From: Mesodorylaimus sp. YZB2_4
Lineage: Eukaryota > Nematoda > Enoplea > Dorylaimida > Dorylaimidae
Reading direction: 5' to 3'
Assembly (NCBI GenBank): GCA_030248295.1
Contig: JASANH010000781.1
Location: 558,001 to 622,000, forward strand
Length of the DNA stretch: 64,000 nucleotides
A program made the translations under genes and the position numbers. Within the stretch, counting starts at the first letter, position 1. Each line of letters begins with the position of its first letter. The notes beneath the pieces were generated by a model. The model was not told the DNA's origin. It was given only the letters and a program-made list of their open reading frames with translations, and made no database searches. Shown here piece by piece: positions 23,175 through 34,605 of the stretch.

Positions 23175-24730
23175 TTTAATGCAGTCGCAGATCGATGTAA
23201 TTCTTGCTAGGGAAAAGAAGGAAAATGAGTTTCCCGCTGGACTTTGTTTTAGACCTTGGCCAACATCGATGAGCGATGATTATTGCCAAGAATTGTACTG
23301 GAAATAAGAGAATTCGTTATAAAAACCGGAATAAAAATGAAAAACGGGCCGAAACGACGCGCAAACAAGCTTAATGCAATCATGTTTTCTGGCTAGTAAA
23401 AGCAAAGGAGCTGGGAAAAACACCTGCCTCCGAGTATGGTATTTATGGAAAGACATTCTTGCGACCCGGGGAATGTGAAAAGCGTGCGAAGACCCAAACC
23501 TCACAGCCATGAGTGGGAGAGCACTCTTTTGAAAAAGAATCTTTAGCATGATGCCCAAATTTTTGTAGGAACCCTCTGAAATGTAAGGAAGCCATTGTGT
23601 GTCCGAATTAGGTGCTCTCGAGTGAAAAACTCTCGAATCGAAGAGTAACATTACATTAAATGCTGGTGTAACATCAACCTGACGGGTTTCGCAGGAGTCG
23701 AAATGTCATCTATCAGCGCTCTTTGCCCAGAGAATAGAGTGAACCTGTTCTCAAAGCATTGTAAAGTGCTGAAAAATATTACAATTAGACGGGTAAGTGC
23801 GTCCTCGTTTCGACAACAGGACATTGATCAAAGTCCAACCAATTCCCTGTGGCTGAGAAATCTTCAAGTTCTCGCTCGAACGAGCTTGCGCGGATGATGT
23901 AGCAAAGCGGAACTAGCTAAAAACGTTAAGAAAAAAATCACACGTGTCAATTTCTTGGAAAATGAAAACGACGGCGACTGGGCGCTGGGAATTTCTTCCT
24001 TTGATTGCGGATTCCCCGAAGTAATTTGTTTTGTCCAACGGTCCCATTCTGAGGGGATGACGGGTGGATGCGTGAAAAGGATAGATTTCGTCCCGTTGGT
24101 CGCACCAGACGCGCTAGGTAACCAATTTTCTAATCGACCATAGTTCGCCGTTGCTCGTAGTTGGACTGGGAGAGTCGATGGTCGACCATCCTCGCCAGCA
24201 CCCGGCCGACGTCTCCAGCTAACAGGCTTGTCTTCGGCTATCCGTGGACAGACAAGGGCCTTACATAATTGAAAACCATTCTCCGCGCTCGTTGGCCAAC
24301 CCCTTCGAACCGTTGACAGAGGTATTCTGGCCTGCACACACATAAAGTTTATCTCTTACGTACTTGAACCCTAATAAAACTAGCCAACGACGGATGTGCT
24401 TTCAGACTTTACGATAAAATATTAATTAATTTTCTAAACCTGTCCCTCTCTCTTCGATCGATGTACAGCTCGTCACTTACCGTCCGCGTGCCCCCGTGCC
24501 CGACCCCCTCACAAATATGCCCTTAATAATACCTCCCTCAAAGAATCTTCATAAAGATACCTGCCACTTTTCGAATAGATTGGAAAGGCCTTCCTTGTCA
24601 TTTGGTGCGGAAAGCCTCGAGAAGGCGAGCTGACATTGTCTGAAGCCATTAGACCCTGTTTATCTCGAAATCCCTCACTTCGAGACGCACAAACATTAGG
24701 ATCGCAGTGGAACGAAATCACTCTCGCAAA
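23175..24730. other. Upstream flank of GPCR, no confirmed gene
   Basis: A CTTTTCCCTAG acceptor-like sequence lies 40-50 nt upstream of the GPCR start (- strand). Further up, a 159-codon open stretch (24343-23864, -), preceded by a TGTGTGCAG at its 5' side, has no recognised domain and is left unannotated. Confidence 0.35.
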
Positions 24731-24809
24731 TGATACACATGACTGGAATTGAAACTAAACAAGTCGAAGACGATGCTTACGCTGATTTAAATCCTTTCAA
24801 GAGGATAAA
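24731..24809 (+). CDS. Possible 5' coding exon of an unidentified gene
   Basis: ATG at 24731 opens about 26 codons of hydrophilic sequence (includes TKQVEDDAYADLNPFKRIK), running into a GTGAGT donor at 24810. Codon content and the clean donor look coding, but no downstream exon was recognised, so the gene cannot be completed. It could be fortuitous. Confidence 0.22.
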
Positions 24810-24810
24810 G

Positions 24811-26160
24811 CGTGAGTTGCATACATTCATTTATAGACTGAAAATTTTAAATTTCCCGCCAGTTTTTTAAACTTTCGGAGCAGTGTTATATGTGTTACAA
24901 GTGTTAGTAAGTGTACCGCCTTGTGGGACAGGGCAGGCAATTTTATCTTTCATCCATTTCTTATGTGAATTCTGCGCATTTTTAGTATTCAGACCAATAT
25001 GCGTCATAAAATATACCTTTTGGAAAACCTTTTTGACTGTGCCGAAGAAGTGACAAAAGCAGGAATTAAACGTTAGATTTCTAAGTTAAAAAAAGCGTCT
25101 TTCACACACTCATGTCAGATTAGGCAATGCTGTTTCGGAAAGTCAGTTCCCTGAATCTGTATTCTCCATTCCGACAAAAATCGATCGCTACGGTGCCTTT
25201 TTTTTCACTTTCCTCTATAAAAGAGGCCAAAATAATTGTCCTTAGCGGGGCCCCGTTTCCTTGCACTATGCCAGAGCTGCTTGTTTTCCTCAGTCTGCCA
25301 TATCAGCTCACCGGACAGCACAGCCTAGGGGTCTTGTTGTTTTCTACGAGGGCTCCGGTCAGAATGAGTGCACGGGGAAGGACAGAGAATCGAATCGAAT
25401 GCCCAGCTATTTTCTCAAATTCGACAGCCCTGGCCATGACGGGCTGTCAAAGAGACTGCAATGGATCTGAGAAGGACGAGTGTCCTGAGCGGGAGGGGTA
25501 GTCTTCATTCATCACGCTCGAATGGCCTTTGCCGAGTGCCATCTTCGTCTTTATCACATCGAATGCCAAGATCTATTATGGCCCAAATTTGAGACACTGA
25601 ATGTGCGTCAATGGTTTTTGATAAAACAGTCCATTTGTTCATTCCCGATAAAAGCATTCCTTCCGTCTCTAATGCTCTCCCGTACGATTTTCCCAAATGC
25701 TGTGTCAAGTATTTTCAATAAAGCTAGGACGGCTTTTTAGTCGCCAAATATAACTTAAGAGCTTCCTGACAAAATCTCATTCATGAAAAGTGAACTTAGA
25801 TGTAAGAAAATGGAGCTTGGTTTCAATTGATAAGCTTTTTTATCTTTTCCACGTAATGAGTGACCTTCCCTCATTTTTCCATTAACTACAGACACGAATA
25901 GTTTCTACCCTCTTTTATCAGTTCAGGAAGTGCCCATATGACTGTCCTCTTGCGCCTGCCAAAAAGACACAGTGATGTTATCTGTCAGAGCATAACGACA
26001 AGGCGGTTACTTGACACTGCTTTTACTTACACTATTAGCGCTGATTCGTTTTTTCACAAGAACATAAAAAAACTGCAGAATATATACCAGTATTGCTTAT
26101 GCAGCCCGAGACAAATAATTTTGCCCTAGTTTACAATGAATCACGAACATTGTACCAGCT
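24811..26160. other. Intergenic, no supported gene
   Basis: Contains one AATTTCCCGCC motif (about 24850). Open frames here (up to 124 codons) lack domains and splice context. Confidence 0.4.
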
Positions 26161-26167
26161 GGGTACT

Positions 26168-28168
26168 TTACAAATCCAATGCTATTTCACCCGCGTCGAT
26201 GGTCTCTGGACTGAATATGTAGGGCAGATTGACTCGGGTTTTGATTGCCTCATCTCCATTGCACGTGTTGTATATTCTCAGAAAAGGATCAGGGTCGGAC
26301 ATGAAATCGTAACCGCATCCTTCGATTTTGAATGATCCATCTTCGTTCGATGTGGTCCAGCCCATCTGATCGTCAGGATTCAAAGGGCCTAGAATAAGCA
26401 ACCAGTGCAGTGGCAGGCGTTAAAAAGGGTCTGCGGACGAAAAAATGTAAAAAGTCGATTTGACTAGTGGGACAACGAAGTGCATGTGAGATGTAACAAA
26501 TACTGAGGGGTGCTGCGTGCAGGTCTTATCAGTGTGGGCTCGATTGACCATTGATACTCTGCACGGAGCCGCGCGGCTGGGAGCAATAGCCATTTCCGGT
26601 GCATTCGCCCAACACTCGACCCTGAGCAAGCTTCCCTTCGTGCGTGGCATGGATGGGATGGCATGAAGCTGTCGGGCCAGATCTAACCCGTCAAGGTGGG
26701 TATAGAGGTTTCTTTGGAGTGTACACAAGTGTCGAGTGTGGAGTAGAGTGAGTGAACAGTGGTTGGTTGTAGTGGTCAAAGGTCTCTATCACAGTTTGCT
26801 TAGCAGAAGTGAAAACTGGTCAGCTAGGCCGCCTGATCGTGAGAAGTCCCGAGTTCTCACCTGGGAGTGTCACCCGTCAGAGTGATGCTTCAGACATGGA
26901 CTAGGTCGAAAGACTTGGCTGGCTGCCCTGGGTTTCTGGCGTGGTGCAAAAGCTCCGCCGGTCCGGACCCTCCCTTTAGTAATAAGGACCACAGGAGCAT
27001 AGTGGTCCTGATCTTCATTCTTTTCCATGCCCGGGTCCTTAGTGAGTCTGATAGTGAGGTGGCGAGACTGATGGCTTTATGACTAATATTTATCGACCAA
27101 TCGATATCAAAAGAATCAGCGCCGATAATGCTGGATCAGTGCTAATGTAAGTCAGCCTGTCATCCCAGGCCGTGAACACCCAAATAACATTCTGGGGTCT
27201 GGGGGATTATTCAAAGGAGAAACTGAAATGTGAGGCGCCCCCACCCCCCCCCCCCCCCCAGTGGAAGCACGGAAGCCAAACAAGTAGACAGCCAGTGGGG
27301 AATGAACAGTACAGAACAGTTTTTGCGCAAAAAGGCATCAGCCCAAAAAATTTAAAAACGGCAGATTTACTGTTTTCTTCGGGAATGTACACGCGGCCTA
27401 TGCGGCAACGTGGAGAGCGTGTATATTCCCAAAGAAAACAGGTTATAGTATCAAAGCTTTTCCAAATAAGTGATATTATTCTCAAAATTAGGGTCATATG
27501 TTACATGGAACTCACTGATGAGCGGCAACAGTTCCCTCACTTTTGTACTCTCCTCCATTTCAAACAGAGTGACAGAATAACCATGGACCGACTGTAATTC
27601 ATTGCATCCGTACATTGCTGCGGTACATAGTACACACTGTACGTACTGCACCCAACACCAGCCCGCGGAAGCTAGTCGAGAGGAGGGGGCATTATTCCAA
27701 ATGGGGGGAGGGAGCGAACTATATTATCTGTTTATTTTGGGAATGTAAACTCGGCCTATGCGGTAACGTGGATAGCGTGTATATTCCCAAAGAAAACAGG
27801 TTATACCTACGACTATTTTTGGCATCTACAAATTTTGTGCATAAAACTTTTCGTCGCCTTAAAAACAAGTGCAAAATCCCACACTGTCACAGGATCAGAG
27901 CACAGAAAATGGGCTACTCGAAAACATTTTGTAGGCCACTACATCTGGTCTGGCCTCCAGCCACTCTCCCTGTGTTCTGACAAAGGCCCGTGGCACCTCA
28001 GGCCAACTTACCGTCATCATCCAGCAAATAAATCTCAGCATCCATAGCTCGTGTCCTGTTGGCTTGACAAATTAATTTTCCTTTGACTGAGAAACAACGC
28101 GTTTTTGCCGCAGCCGCATCGCCGAAGACGATCAATACGAGTAATGCGTAGAAAGTATAAGATACCAT
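26168..28168 (-). CDS. Transthyretin-like (TTL) family secreted protein, two exons
   Basis: Exon 1 is 28168-28012 and exon 2 is 26388-26168. The intron (26389-28011, 1623 nt) is GT-AG and splits a Gly codon in phase 1. The product has 125 residues. A signal peptide (about 1-21, hydrophobic LLVLIVFGDAAAA) is followed by the TTL pattern: SVKGKLICQ, a strand ending in EIYLLDDDG, PDD, TTSNEDGSFKIEG, DPDPFLRIYNTCNGD, and a C-terminal ETIDAGEIALDL strand. This matches the nematode TTL fold (a transthyretin-like beta sandwich in a secreted monomer); in known members roles include apoptotic-cell bridging and neuronal functions. The role of this copy cannot be told. The taxon restriction of the family is the strongest indication of a nematode source. 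Confidence 0.87.
27371..27447. repeat. Hairpin repeat copy 1 (TTL intron)
   Basis: GTTTTCTT.GGGAATGTACACGC pairs with GCGTGTATATTCCC.AAGAAAAC, a stem of about 22 bp with one or two mismatches and a ~22-nt conserved loop (CGGCCTATGCGGCAACGTGG). A second copy lies at 27730-27805. Confidence 0.65.
27730..27805. repeat. Hairpin repeat copy 2 (TTL intron)
   Basis: Same structure and about 85-90% similar to copy 1. The loop and right arm are best conserved, and both are followed by AGGTTATA. It lies about 360 nt downstream of copy 1 inside the TTL intron. Confidence 0.65.
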
Positions 28169-28252
28169 TTTTAGCGAGAAATATACTGTATATTCCTTGC
28201 AGAGGTGTCCTCTCATCAACACCCTACCACAACCGATTTGACCAAATGGTGT

Positions 28253-28432
28253 TTATTTTTCGCAGATATTCACTCTCTGCTTGAACCAAACCAAGCGAGT
28301 CACCTCAGCAGGCGGGCATTGATTGGTCCTACTACAATAACCGTGTACACATTTGCCAACCCACGCACACGTCCAATACAACGGATCAAAGACCGGTCCC
28401 GTGCACCTTTGCGCATAGAATACATATTTTTG
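28253..28432 (-). CDS. Terminal exon of a Cys-rich, secreted-type peptide
   Basis: After a polypyrimidine-poor but proper CCTGCAG acceptor, a 59-codon frame ends in TAA. It has six cysteines spaced as in a small disulphide-rich peptide (QRCTGPV, WTCAWVGKCVHGYC, NQCPP, NICEK). A possible preceding exon at about 28623-28565 encodes a second Cys-rich patch (NVCSHCSCGECIRRG) flanked by TTTCCAG and a weak GTCGAT donor. No signal-peptide exon was found. It lies directly upstream of the TTL gene on the same strand. Function unknown; coding status is inferred from cysteine spacing and splice sites. Confidence 0.38.
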   Translation of the reverse strand, partial: QKYVFYAQRCTGPVFDPLYWTCAWVGKCVHGYCSRTNQCPPAEVTRLVWFKQRVNICEK

Positions 28433-28639
28433 CTGCAGGTACACTAGGAGTATATGGGAGAAAAATGCATACAATTACAACGCCCAGTCGTCTACGCAAC
28501 CCAACTGCGGCCTAGAGGAAAAACGGGGCCGAATAGGAATCAAGCGAGAATGCCTTTTCCAAATATGGACAATCGACCTGTCCCCTTCGGATGCATTCCC
28601 CGCATGAACAGTGTGAGCAAACATTACGTTCTGGCCTGG

Positions 28640-29331
28640 AAACAAACTCAATGAATCAAAAGAGGATGAATCATCACTCATTTTGAATAAACCAGCCATT
28701 GACGCAATGTTAAAATTACAATGTGGTCTTAAGGTATCGTCAAAATAGCCTTTGCTACAAAGCCCTCAAAAAAGTATGGTGGTATTTAAATTTTTAAAAT
28801 TCCCGCTTCAGATTGATGTTCAGGCTCTCATCTTTCGGCTGCTTAGCGGAGGGAATGGATCCATGCAAATTAATAAAAAATAAGTCAGCAATGTGCGTGC
28901 AAACAAGGAGAGTCATTTTCGATACTGTAAAAATTTCCAGAATATTCGATAAACAAGTGCTATTCTTCGATTTTTTTGGTCCACATCATCAGGAAAAGAG
29001 CAAAGCGAGAAGCAGGTAGGGCACCTATTCACTGCATTTTTGTTTTTACGCTTTTTTTCCATCTACCTTGTCTAAATTTTGTTGCGACCCGTAAGGTGCA
29101 TATGCCCCTTTTTGAGTGACAGAACTTTCGGTTGAAGGAAGGCCAAAAAATTAATAAAATGTATTTTAAATGCTTTTTTGAATTTCGCTTTTGCTTTGTC
29201 GAAATTTGTGTTTTCGATTTCACGTGTTTTTTGGTTAGCAATGTTTTTGGCACGCTAGGCTACGGCTACTGATCGGTTCTTTTTCAGGTTTAACCATCTA
29301 ATTATCAAATATCGAAAAATTTTCGTGCGCG
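28640..29331. other. Intergenic / 5' flank of the 29.3 kb gene
   Basis: A TTCTTTTTCAG acceptor-like site ends at about 29288, 43 nt upstream of the ATG at 29332, suitable for a spliced leader or 5'UTR intron. Nothing else is recognised. Confidence 0.4.
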
Positions 29332-30363
29332 ATGGATTCACAAAATCGAAGTAATACAACGGCCAGAAATAATAATGTCGATGAAATGTCGAATTCTGAT
29401 TCATCAATCGATATGGCGCCGCCAATTGCAACAAATCGAAATCTTCCCGATACCAAACCAACATTTCCCGAAACTGCTCCTCCGATTCCATCGCATTTGC
29501 TGCCTTATGGTACGAAATTTCCTGCGAATATTTGGGACTGCCTGTATGGAATTTTACGCGAAAAATGTTTGGAAGGAAATGGAAAAGTGAAATGGGTTTT
29601 GTCTCAATTGGTTCAATCGGAATTCAATTATCGAATGAATGTAACGATCTCTGCCGAATATTTGAAACGTACGTGCGGTGTTCGATCTTGCAAGCAATTT
29701 TACGCAGAAAATCCTTGGATCGAACATAAAATAGATCGTCATAACGCTTTGTTAGTACGATTATCGCGTTCATTTCTGCGTTCTCAACTCGACGCAAATC
29801 GTTCGAAAACTGATCCTGAAAGAGGTTCATCGAATTCTCCGCCAATCAATCAAAACAGTGGAACGGCCGCCATCGCATCGAATCAAACTGGCTCCGATAC
29901 CAAGGCTCGTATTTTCGGTGAGAAAGCCAACGAAGAGTTGATAATTCCTCATCGCTCAGAATCGACTCTGCCGGAAAATGTCATTGTTCCTCAAGAATTT
30001 CGTGAAAACGTCTATCGCCTTCTGCATACTCAATTTCCGCACGGCGTGGGTATTTGTGCTTTTTCCCGAGCTTTCAAGGCCAAATATGGCGTTCATTTCT
30101 CGCCAGGCGTGTACTGCCCGGGCGTAAAATCGGTCGAATTCTTTTTCGAATTTTGCATGGATGATATTGTGAGTAGCGAAATTGGTCCGTCAGGAACCAC
30201 GTTGTTCAAGGCGATCAAGAAGGAACATTGGAAGCAAATTGACGAAACTGGCGGTTGGAAAAATGCGGTGGCGAGCAAAGAAAATGTGGAATCTGAGAGA
30301 AAACCACCACCAGCTTCGGAATTGGATAAAATATTGACGCCTTTTTTGGCCAATTTCTTTTAG
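29332..30363 (+). CDS. 343-residue protein with two LOTUS/OST-HTH-like blocks
   Basis: Single open frame from ATG 29332 to TAG 30361-30363, with an AATAAA at 30627-30632. The N-terminal ~60 residues are Asn/Ser/Pro-rich and disordered. Two blocks of similar layout follow, at about residues 68-140 (IWDCLYGILREKC...WVLSQLVQSEF...CKQFY) and 225-290 (FRENVYRLLHTQFPHGVGICAFSRAFKAKYG...VKSVEFFFEF). The second has the LOTUS/OST-HTH layout: a leading helix, a His/Gly turn, a Phe/Ala-rich helix, and an aromatic helix before a buried hydrophobic strand. LOTUS domains bind RNA or DEAD-box helicases in germ granules. The linker is Ser/Asn-rich. The domain assignment is by eye and tentative; that it is a real gene is likely from length, codon use and clean 5'/3' signals. 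Confidence 0.6.
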   Translation: MDSQNRSNTTARNNNVDEMSNSDSSIDMAPPIATNRNLPDTKPTFPETAPPIPSHLLPYGTKFPANIWDCLYGILREKCLEGNGKVKWVLSQLVQSEFNYRMNVTISAEYLKRTCGVRSCKQFYAENPWIEHKIDRHNALLVRLSRSFLRSQLDANRSKTDPERGSSNSPPINQNSGTAAIASNQTGSDTKARIFGEKANEELIIPHRSESTLPENVIVPQEFRENVYRLLHTQFPHGVGICAFSRAFKAKYGVHFSPGVYCPGVKSVEFFFEFCMDDIVSSEIGPSGTTLFKAIKKEHWKQIDETGGWKNAVASKENVESERKPPPASELDKILTPFLANFF

Positions 30364-30632
30364 AAAGAGCCAAAAATTTTTGAGAAATGAAAACGGAATT
30401 AAGTTATGGAAATTTTTTTGGCACCTGTTTTCATTAATCATATCCCAAGAATGCTTTCTATTTTTCAGTTTTCTTCACAACAGGGTGCCTTTTTTTGGTC
30501 AAATGGAATGCCATATTAATCTTTTTTTGTCGAATTCGGAATCTCGATGACTGTAGATCGTAAAAATATAGTCGGTCGTAGTGAATCGTGAACAAGTGAA
30601 ACTATTGCTATTGGTGAAGGTTGATTAATAAA

Positions 30633-31110
30633 ATTTGAAAAATCCGTTTCTAATGTTTTTATGCTGTGAAAGCGTTTGCGCATCAGTTGGGGGTGTGCTT
30701 GGCTGACGATGGGGAAGGCTGATGGGTGCAGGGTGGTGGGTACTCAGCCCTTTGTACACCTGATTGTAACACCCAGATCCTTGGAGGGTGGCTGTGGAGA
30801 GACCACATCAGCCAGTCGCTGGCCATGCTCGTGCTGTGTGCCTTCTGAAATGATGGAAAGTATGAAGGTCATCAACAACAAACATGATCCCCGGGTGGGA
30901 GTCGAACCCGTGTCGTAAGATACATTTCGGAGAAGTACTTATTATAGAATTACGTATTATAGAATCCTAGGACGAGATTCGCTTGTGCAAGAATCTACAG
31001 TTCTTTTGGCCCCCTCGCATGCTATGCCCGCAGATCAAACCCATTCGGACTGCCAGAACCCCCTGGGCAACAAATGAGGATTCACTGCAGCACCTTTGCA
31101 ACACCAGTGA
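30633..31110. other. Intergenic with a tRNA-like B box on the - strand
   Basis: About 30915-30885 on the - strand reads CACGGGTTCGACTCCCACCC, a T-arm-like sequence. No full tRNA can be folded. No other gene supported. Confidence 0.4.
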
Positions 31111-31111
31111 C

Positions 31112-31320
31112 GCAGCCGCGGTGGTGCAGCGGTCCGGCATTCTTCTCTCCGTATTGCTTGGGAGCGAGTGGCTGGACTTGCCCAGGTTCTGGTGTGGTCG
31201 GTTTGCGAACCGTACCCTCGCTGACCTTGCACTCCAGGCCGTGGGTGACTCACCTGGTACCGCCGAGGTGGAAAGACGGAAGCAAAACGAGGAGACAGTC
31301 TCGGGTGTCCAACACCGACA
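31112..31320 (+). repeat. tRNA-derived SINE, copy 2
   Basis: It has an A box-like TGGTGCAGCGG (about 31124-31134) and a degenerate B box region. Its body blocks are shared with 3391-3575 (CTCTCCGTATTGCTTGGG, GGTCGGTTTGCGAACC, CCAGGCCGTGGGTGACT, CCGAGGTG). It lies directly before the BEL/Pao element. Confidence 0.6.
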
Positions 31321-31547
31321 GGATTCAAAGCCGTTGTCCAGTCCAGAACGCTCTTGATTGGAGGTGCTTCAAGTGGAGACACGCAGAGGAAGGCGGGTCC
31401 CCTATCAGTCGAGCTTATAAGTGTCGCGACGACGCGAGAAATAGAGCGAGCATGAGTGAAATGGGAGCGAGCCGACGATATGCTCCTTTGATCAAGTTAC
31501 CAGAATTACTACTAATTATTACTACTTTATTACTACAGAACTACCCA

Positions 31548-32450
31548 AGTTCGATGGGAAAGACATCAAGTCCTACCAAGCGTTTTGGAATGCGTTCAAA
31601 GTTCATGTGCATGACAACCCAGCTCTGGCACCGGTCACTAAATTCGGCTATCTTCAATCGCAATTGGAAAGGGGTGCATTGGAGATCGTGGGTTTGCAAA
31701 AACGGATGCCAACTATGTCCCCACATTACGGTTGTTGCAAGATCGATATGGAGATGAGAAACGAATCATAGCGGCCCACAGCGATGCGATGCGAGGCCTA
31801 CCCGCATCAACGACCTCAAAGGACGTAGTCAAGCTCGAAGAACACGTGCGATCTCTGGAGGCCCTTGGGTTCGATATCGATCAAGGGTTGCAATGTGAAG
31901 TGGCTAAGATCATTTTCAAGTTTCCGAAACTGTGCAGGAAAAGATGTTCGAGAAATGGCTGCCACACCAATGGCTCATGAGGGATCTCCGAGTCGAGTTG
32001 CAGAGGCTGGTCGGAATACAAGACGCCATGATGCAGGCCTATGTCCATGCAAGCCAAGGTCGTCATGAAATGTCGTCTAGGGGAGAGCGAGACAGGGAAC
32101 GAAAGGAGCATGAAAACCAGCAGCATCGCTGTTGAGCGCGGGAGGAACAAGATGAGGAAACCTGGAGAAGCGCCCGTTCAAGCTAAACGCCCACCGTTTA
32201 ATTGCCCCTACTGCAAAGGGGAACATTGGGCAGACGAATGTCAACAGGTGACGACAATCGAAGACCGGAAACGAAGGTTAGGTTCAAAATGTTTCAAGTG
32301 TCTGAAGGACGGACATCGTGGTGATAAATGCCAGTCAAAACGTCGATGCTTTCACTGAAAGAAAATGGGTCATCACTCGGGTCTGTGTCACGACAAGTAC
32401 CCGGTTTCACAACAGCATCCGCACACATTGACGACGGCACAGTGTCGGAT
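31548..32450 (+). pseudogene. BEL/Pao gag remnant with zinc knuckles
   Basis: Begins inside the DUF1759-like region (LPKFDGKDIKSYQAFW, then LLQDRYGDEKR). Frame shifts occur near 31693 (in an A-run) and about 31930. It ends in CCHC knuckles CPYCKGEHWADEC and CFKCLKDGHRGDKC, with an in-frame stop at 32356 inside a third knuckle. It would have formed the nucleocapsid part of the polyprotein. Confidence 0.82.
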
Positions 32451-34350
32451 GTAAATATGGTAACCGCAGGCAGCGAAATCCTGCTGCAAACGGCAACAGC
32501 TCCAGTTTATAGTAAGGGCAACAAGCCGATTCGAGGTCGGATTCTGCTAGACTCAGGCAGTCAGCGGAACTATGTTACGGAAGAATTCGCAAAACGCCTT
32601 AATTTGGATCGGCAAAAGAAGGAAGTAATCAATCTGGCCACGTTAGGGTCAGCAGTCCCCAAGCGTATCAAGGTCGACGTCGTCGAATTTCAAATCAAGG
32701 GGAAGGATGGCAAGCCTATAACGGTCGAGGCGAATGTGGTCCCACACGAAATCGCCAAGCTGGGACGCAGCGTCGCACCCTTCGCTAGAATCAAACGCCT
32801 AATTCAAGACTTCGAATTGGCGGACCCAATTCCGTCAAGCGATGAGTCAATCAAAATTGATATCCTACTAGGCATCCTACAGTACGGGCAAATCGTCAGC
32901 GGCGAGCAACGACAGATCAAAGCTGGTCTCGTCCTGACTCAATCGAAGCTTGATTGGATATTGCCAGGTCAAATCAACGAGATGGTACAGCCCGACCAAC
33001 CAGCGGCAACGTTTTTGATAGTGGCGTCCCCCTTAATTTCGGAATGGAATGGCCCAAGGTTGATCAAGCAAAGTTAGGCGATCTATGGGACCTCGAGAAG
33101 ATAGGAATTTTGGATGATCAATATCAATACAAGAGCGACGATGACTCCAAAGCCATGAATCAATTCGAACAAATGGTGCAGTTTAAGGAAGGCGTACTAA
33201 GTTCAATGGCCGCGTAAAAATGAGAAGGAGCGGATGCCGAACAGCCAGAGTCAGTGTATGGTTCGCTCACGATCAGTCTACAGGCGGCTGCAAGTCACAC
33301 CTCCACTTCTCGCAATGTACGATGAAATCATGCAAGCTCAATTGAAGAAGAGCATCATCGAAGAAGCCCCCATGGAGAAGACATGGGTAGTCTATTATCT
33401 ACAACACCATCCAGTGATCACTCCGCAAAAGACGACGACCAAGGTCCGCATTGTATATGATGGGTCAGCCAAGGCAAGCAGGCACGAGCGCAGCCTCAAT
33501 GAACAGCTGTACTGGGGTCCTGTCCTCGACGATCTAGCCCAGCTGCTCATACGATTCCGCACGCACAAGGTGGCGTTGGTTGCAGAATTAGAGAAGGCGT
33601 TCCTGCAGGTGGGCCTCCAACCGAATTCGCGATACGTGGTGCGATTTGTCTGGCTAAAGAATCTGGAGAAAGAGCCAACGGACGACAATATCATAGAATA
33701 TCGATTTGCCCGCGTCCCGTTTGGTGTGATCTCGACCCCACTCCTTCTTGGGGCTACGATCAATCATCACCTCGGGATCAAGGGTGGCGAAGTAGCGCAG
33801 ACAATCCGAAGCAACCTTTACGTGGACAATGTGATCACAGGCGTAGAAACCGATGAAGAAGCAATAAATTTCTATCAAGAGGCCAAACGACTTTTTGATG
33901 AAGCATCTATGAATTTGCGGGAATGGAATTCAAATAGTCTTTATTTCCGGAGCGCGATCGCAGAGGAGGATCAGGCGAATCAAGAGGAAACAAAGATACC
34001 CTGGCTATTCGATGTCCCAAGGCGGGCCAAGTTGGCAACAAGCGTCAAGTCTTAAGTACAATTCACCAAGTGTTTGATACACTCGGGCTGGTTTGTCCAA
34101 TTACAGTGCAGGCAAGGGCGTTCTTTCAAGGCCTGTGGGATGGTGCGCTCAAACGGGATGATCAATTGTCAAGCGAACAACGTGATCGCTGGTCACAGAT
34201 TCAAGAGCACCTAACAAAAGTCCGAGAGATTCGTATCCCAAGGTATGTGGGAGCAACCTGCAACCAGTCGATTCAACTCCACGCTTTCTGCGATGCATCG
34301 GAAAAGGCGTATGGTCTGTGCGCCTTCCAGATAAAGGCCGCAGTCATCTA
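32451..34350 (+). pseudogene. BEL/Pao protease and reverse transcriptase remnant
   Basis: The aspartic protease motif LLDSGSQRNYV (near 32547) is followed by a DUF1758-type region. The reverse transcriptase has KVRIVYDGSAKASR, SLNEQLYWGPVLDDL, LIRFR and the catalytic YVDN (near 33820). The first catalytic aspartate of RT appears as ALVAELEKAFLQ, with Glu where Asp is usual. Stops and frame breaks occur near 33075, 33215, 34055 and 34351. Confidence 0.82.
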
Positions 34351-34514
34351 GGGGCCGTTCATAAAGGACGCAGGTACCCGGGGGGGTGGGGGTTGGCGGA
34401 AAATGGACGTATGATGGGGAAAGGGGGGGGGGGGGCTTTTTTATGGAATTTTACAAACACACACAAAAACCAACTAACATTTTTTTATAAATCCCAGTTT
34501 TAAATTATTTTTTA

Positions 34515-34548
<34 letters not shown>

Positions 34549-34605
34549 TAGTGGGGGGGGGAAAAAAAAGGGGGGGGGAAACTAGTTTTCGCAAAAAGTC
34601 GCATA
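34351..34605. repeat. G-rich MITE copy inserted in BEL/Pao pol
   Basis: The left end GGGGCCGTTCATAAAGGACGC begins exactly where the RNase H frame is interrupted. The interior has G-runs and a poly-T stretch (about 34510-34541). No matching right terminal repeat is seen, so the copy is truncated, or this low-complexity stretch is misassembled. Confidence 0.55.

Noticed and set aside
23864-24343. 159-codon open stretch on the - strand
   Set aside because: An AG acceptor is present at its 5' side, but there is no start, no domain, and the C-terminal part looks like chance hydrophobic sequence. Not enough support.
30676-30918. 80-codon frame on +
   Set aside because: It runs through the tRNA-like B-box remnant; no domain or splice evidence.
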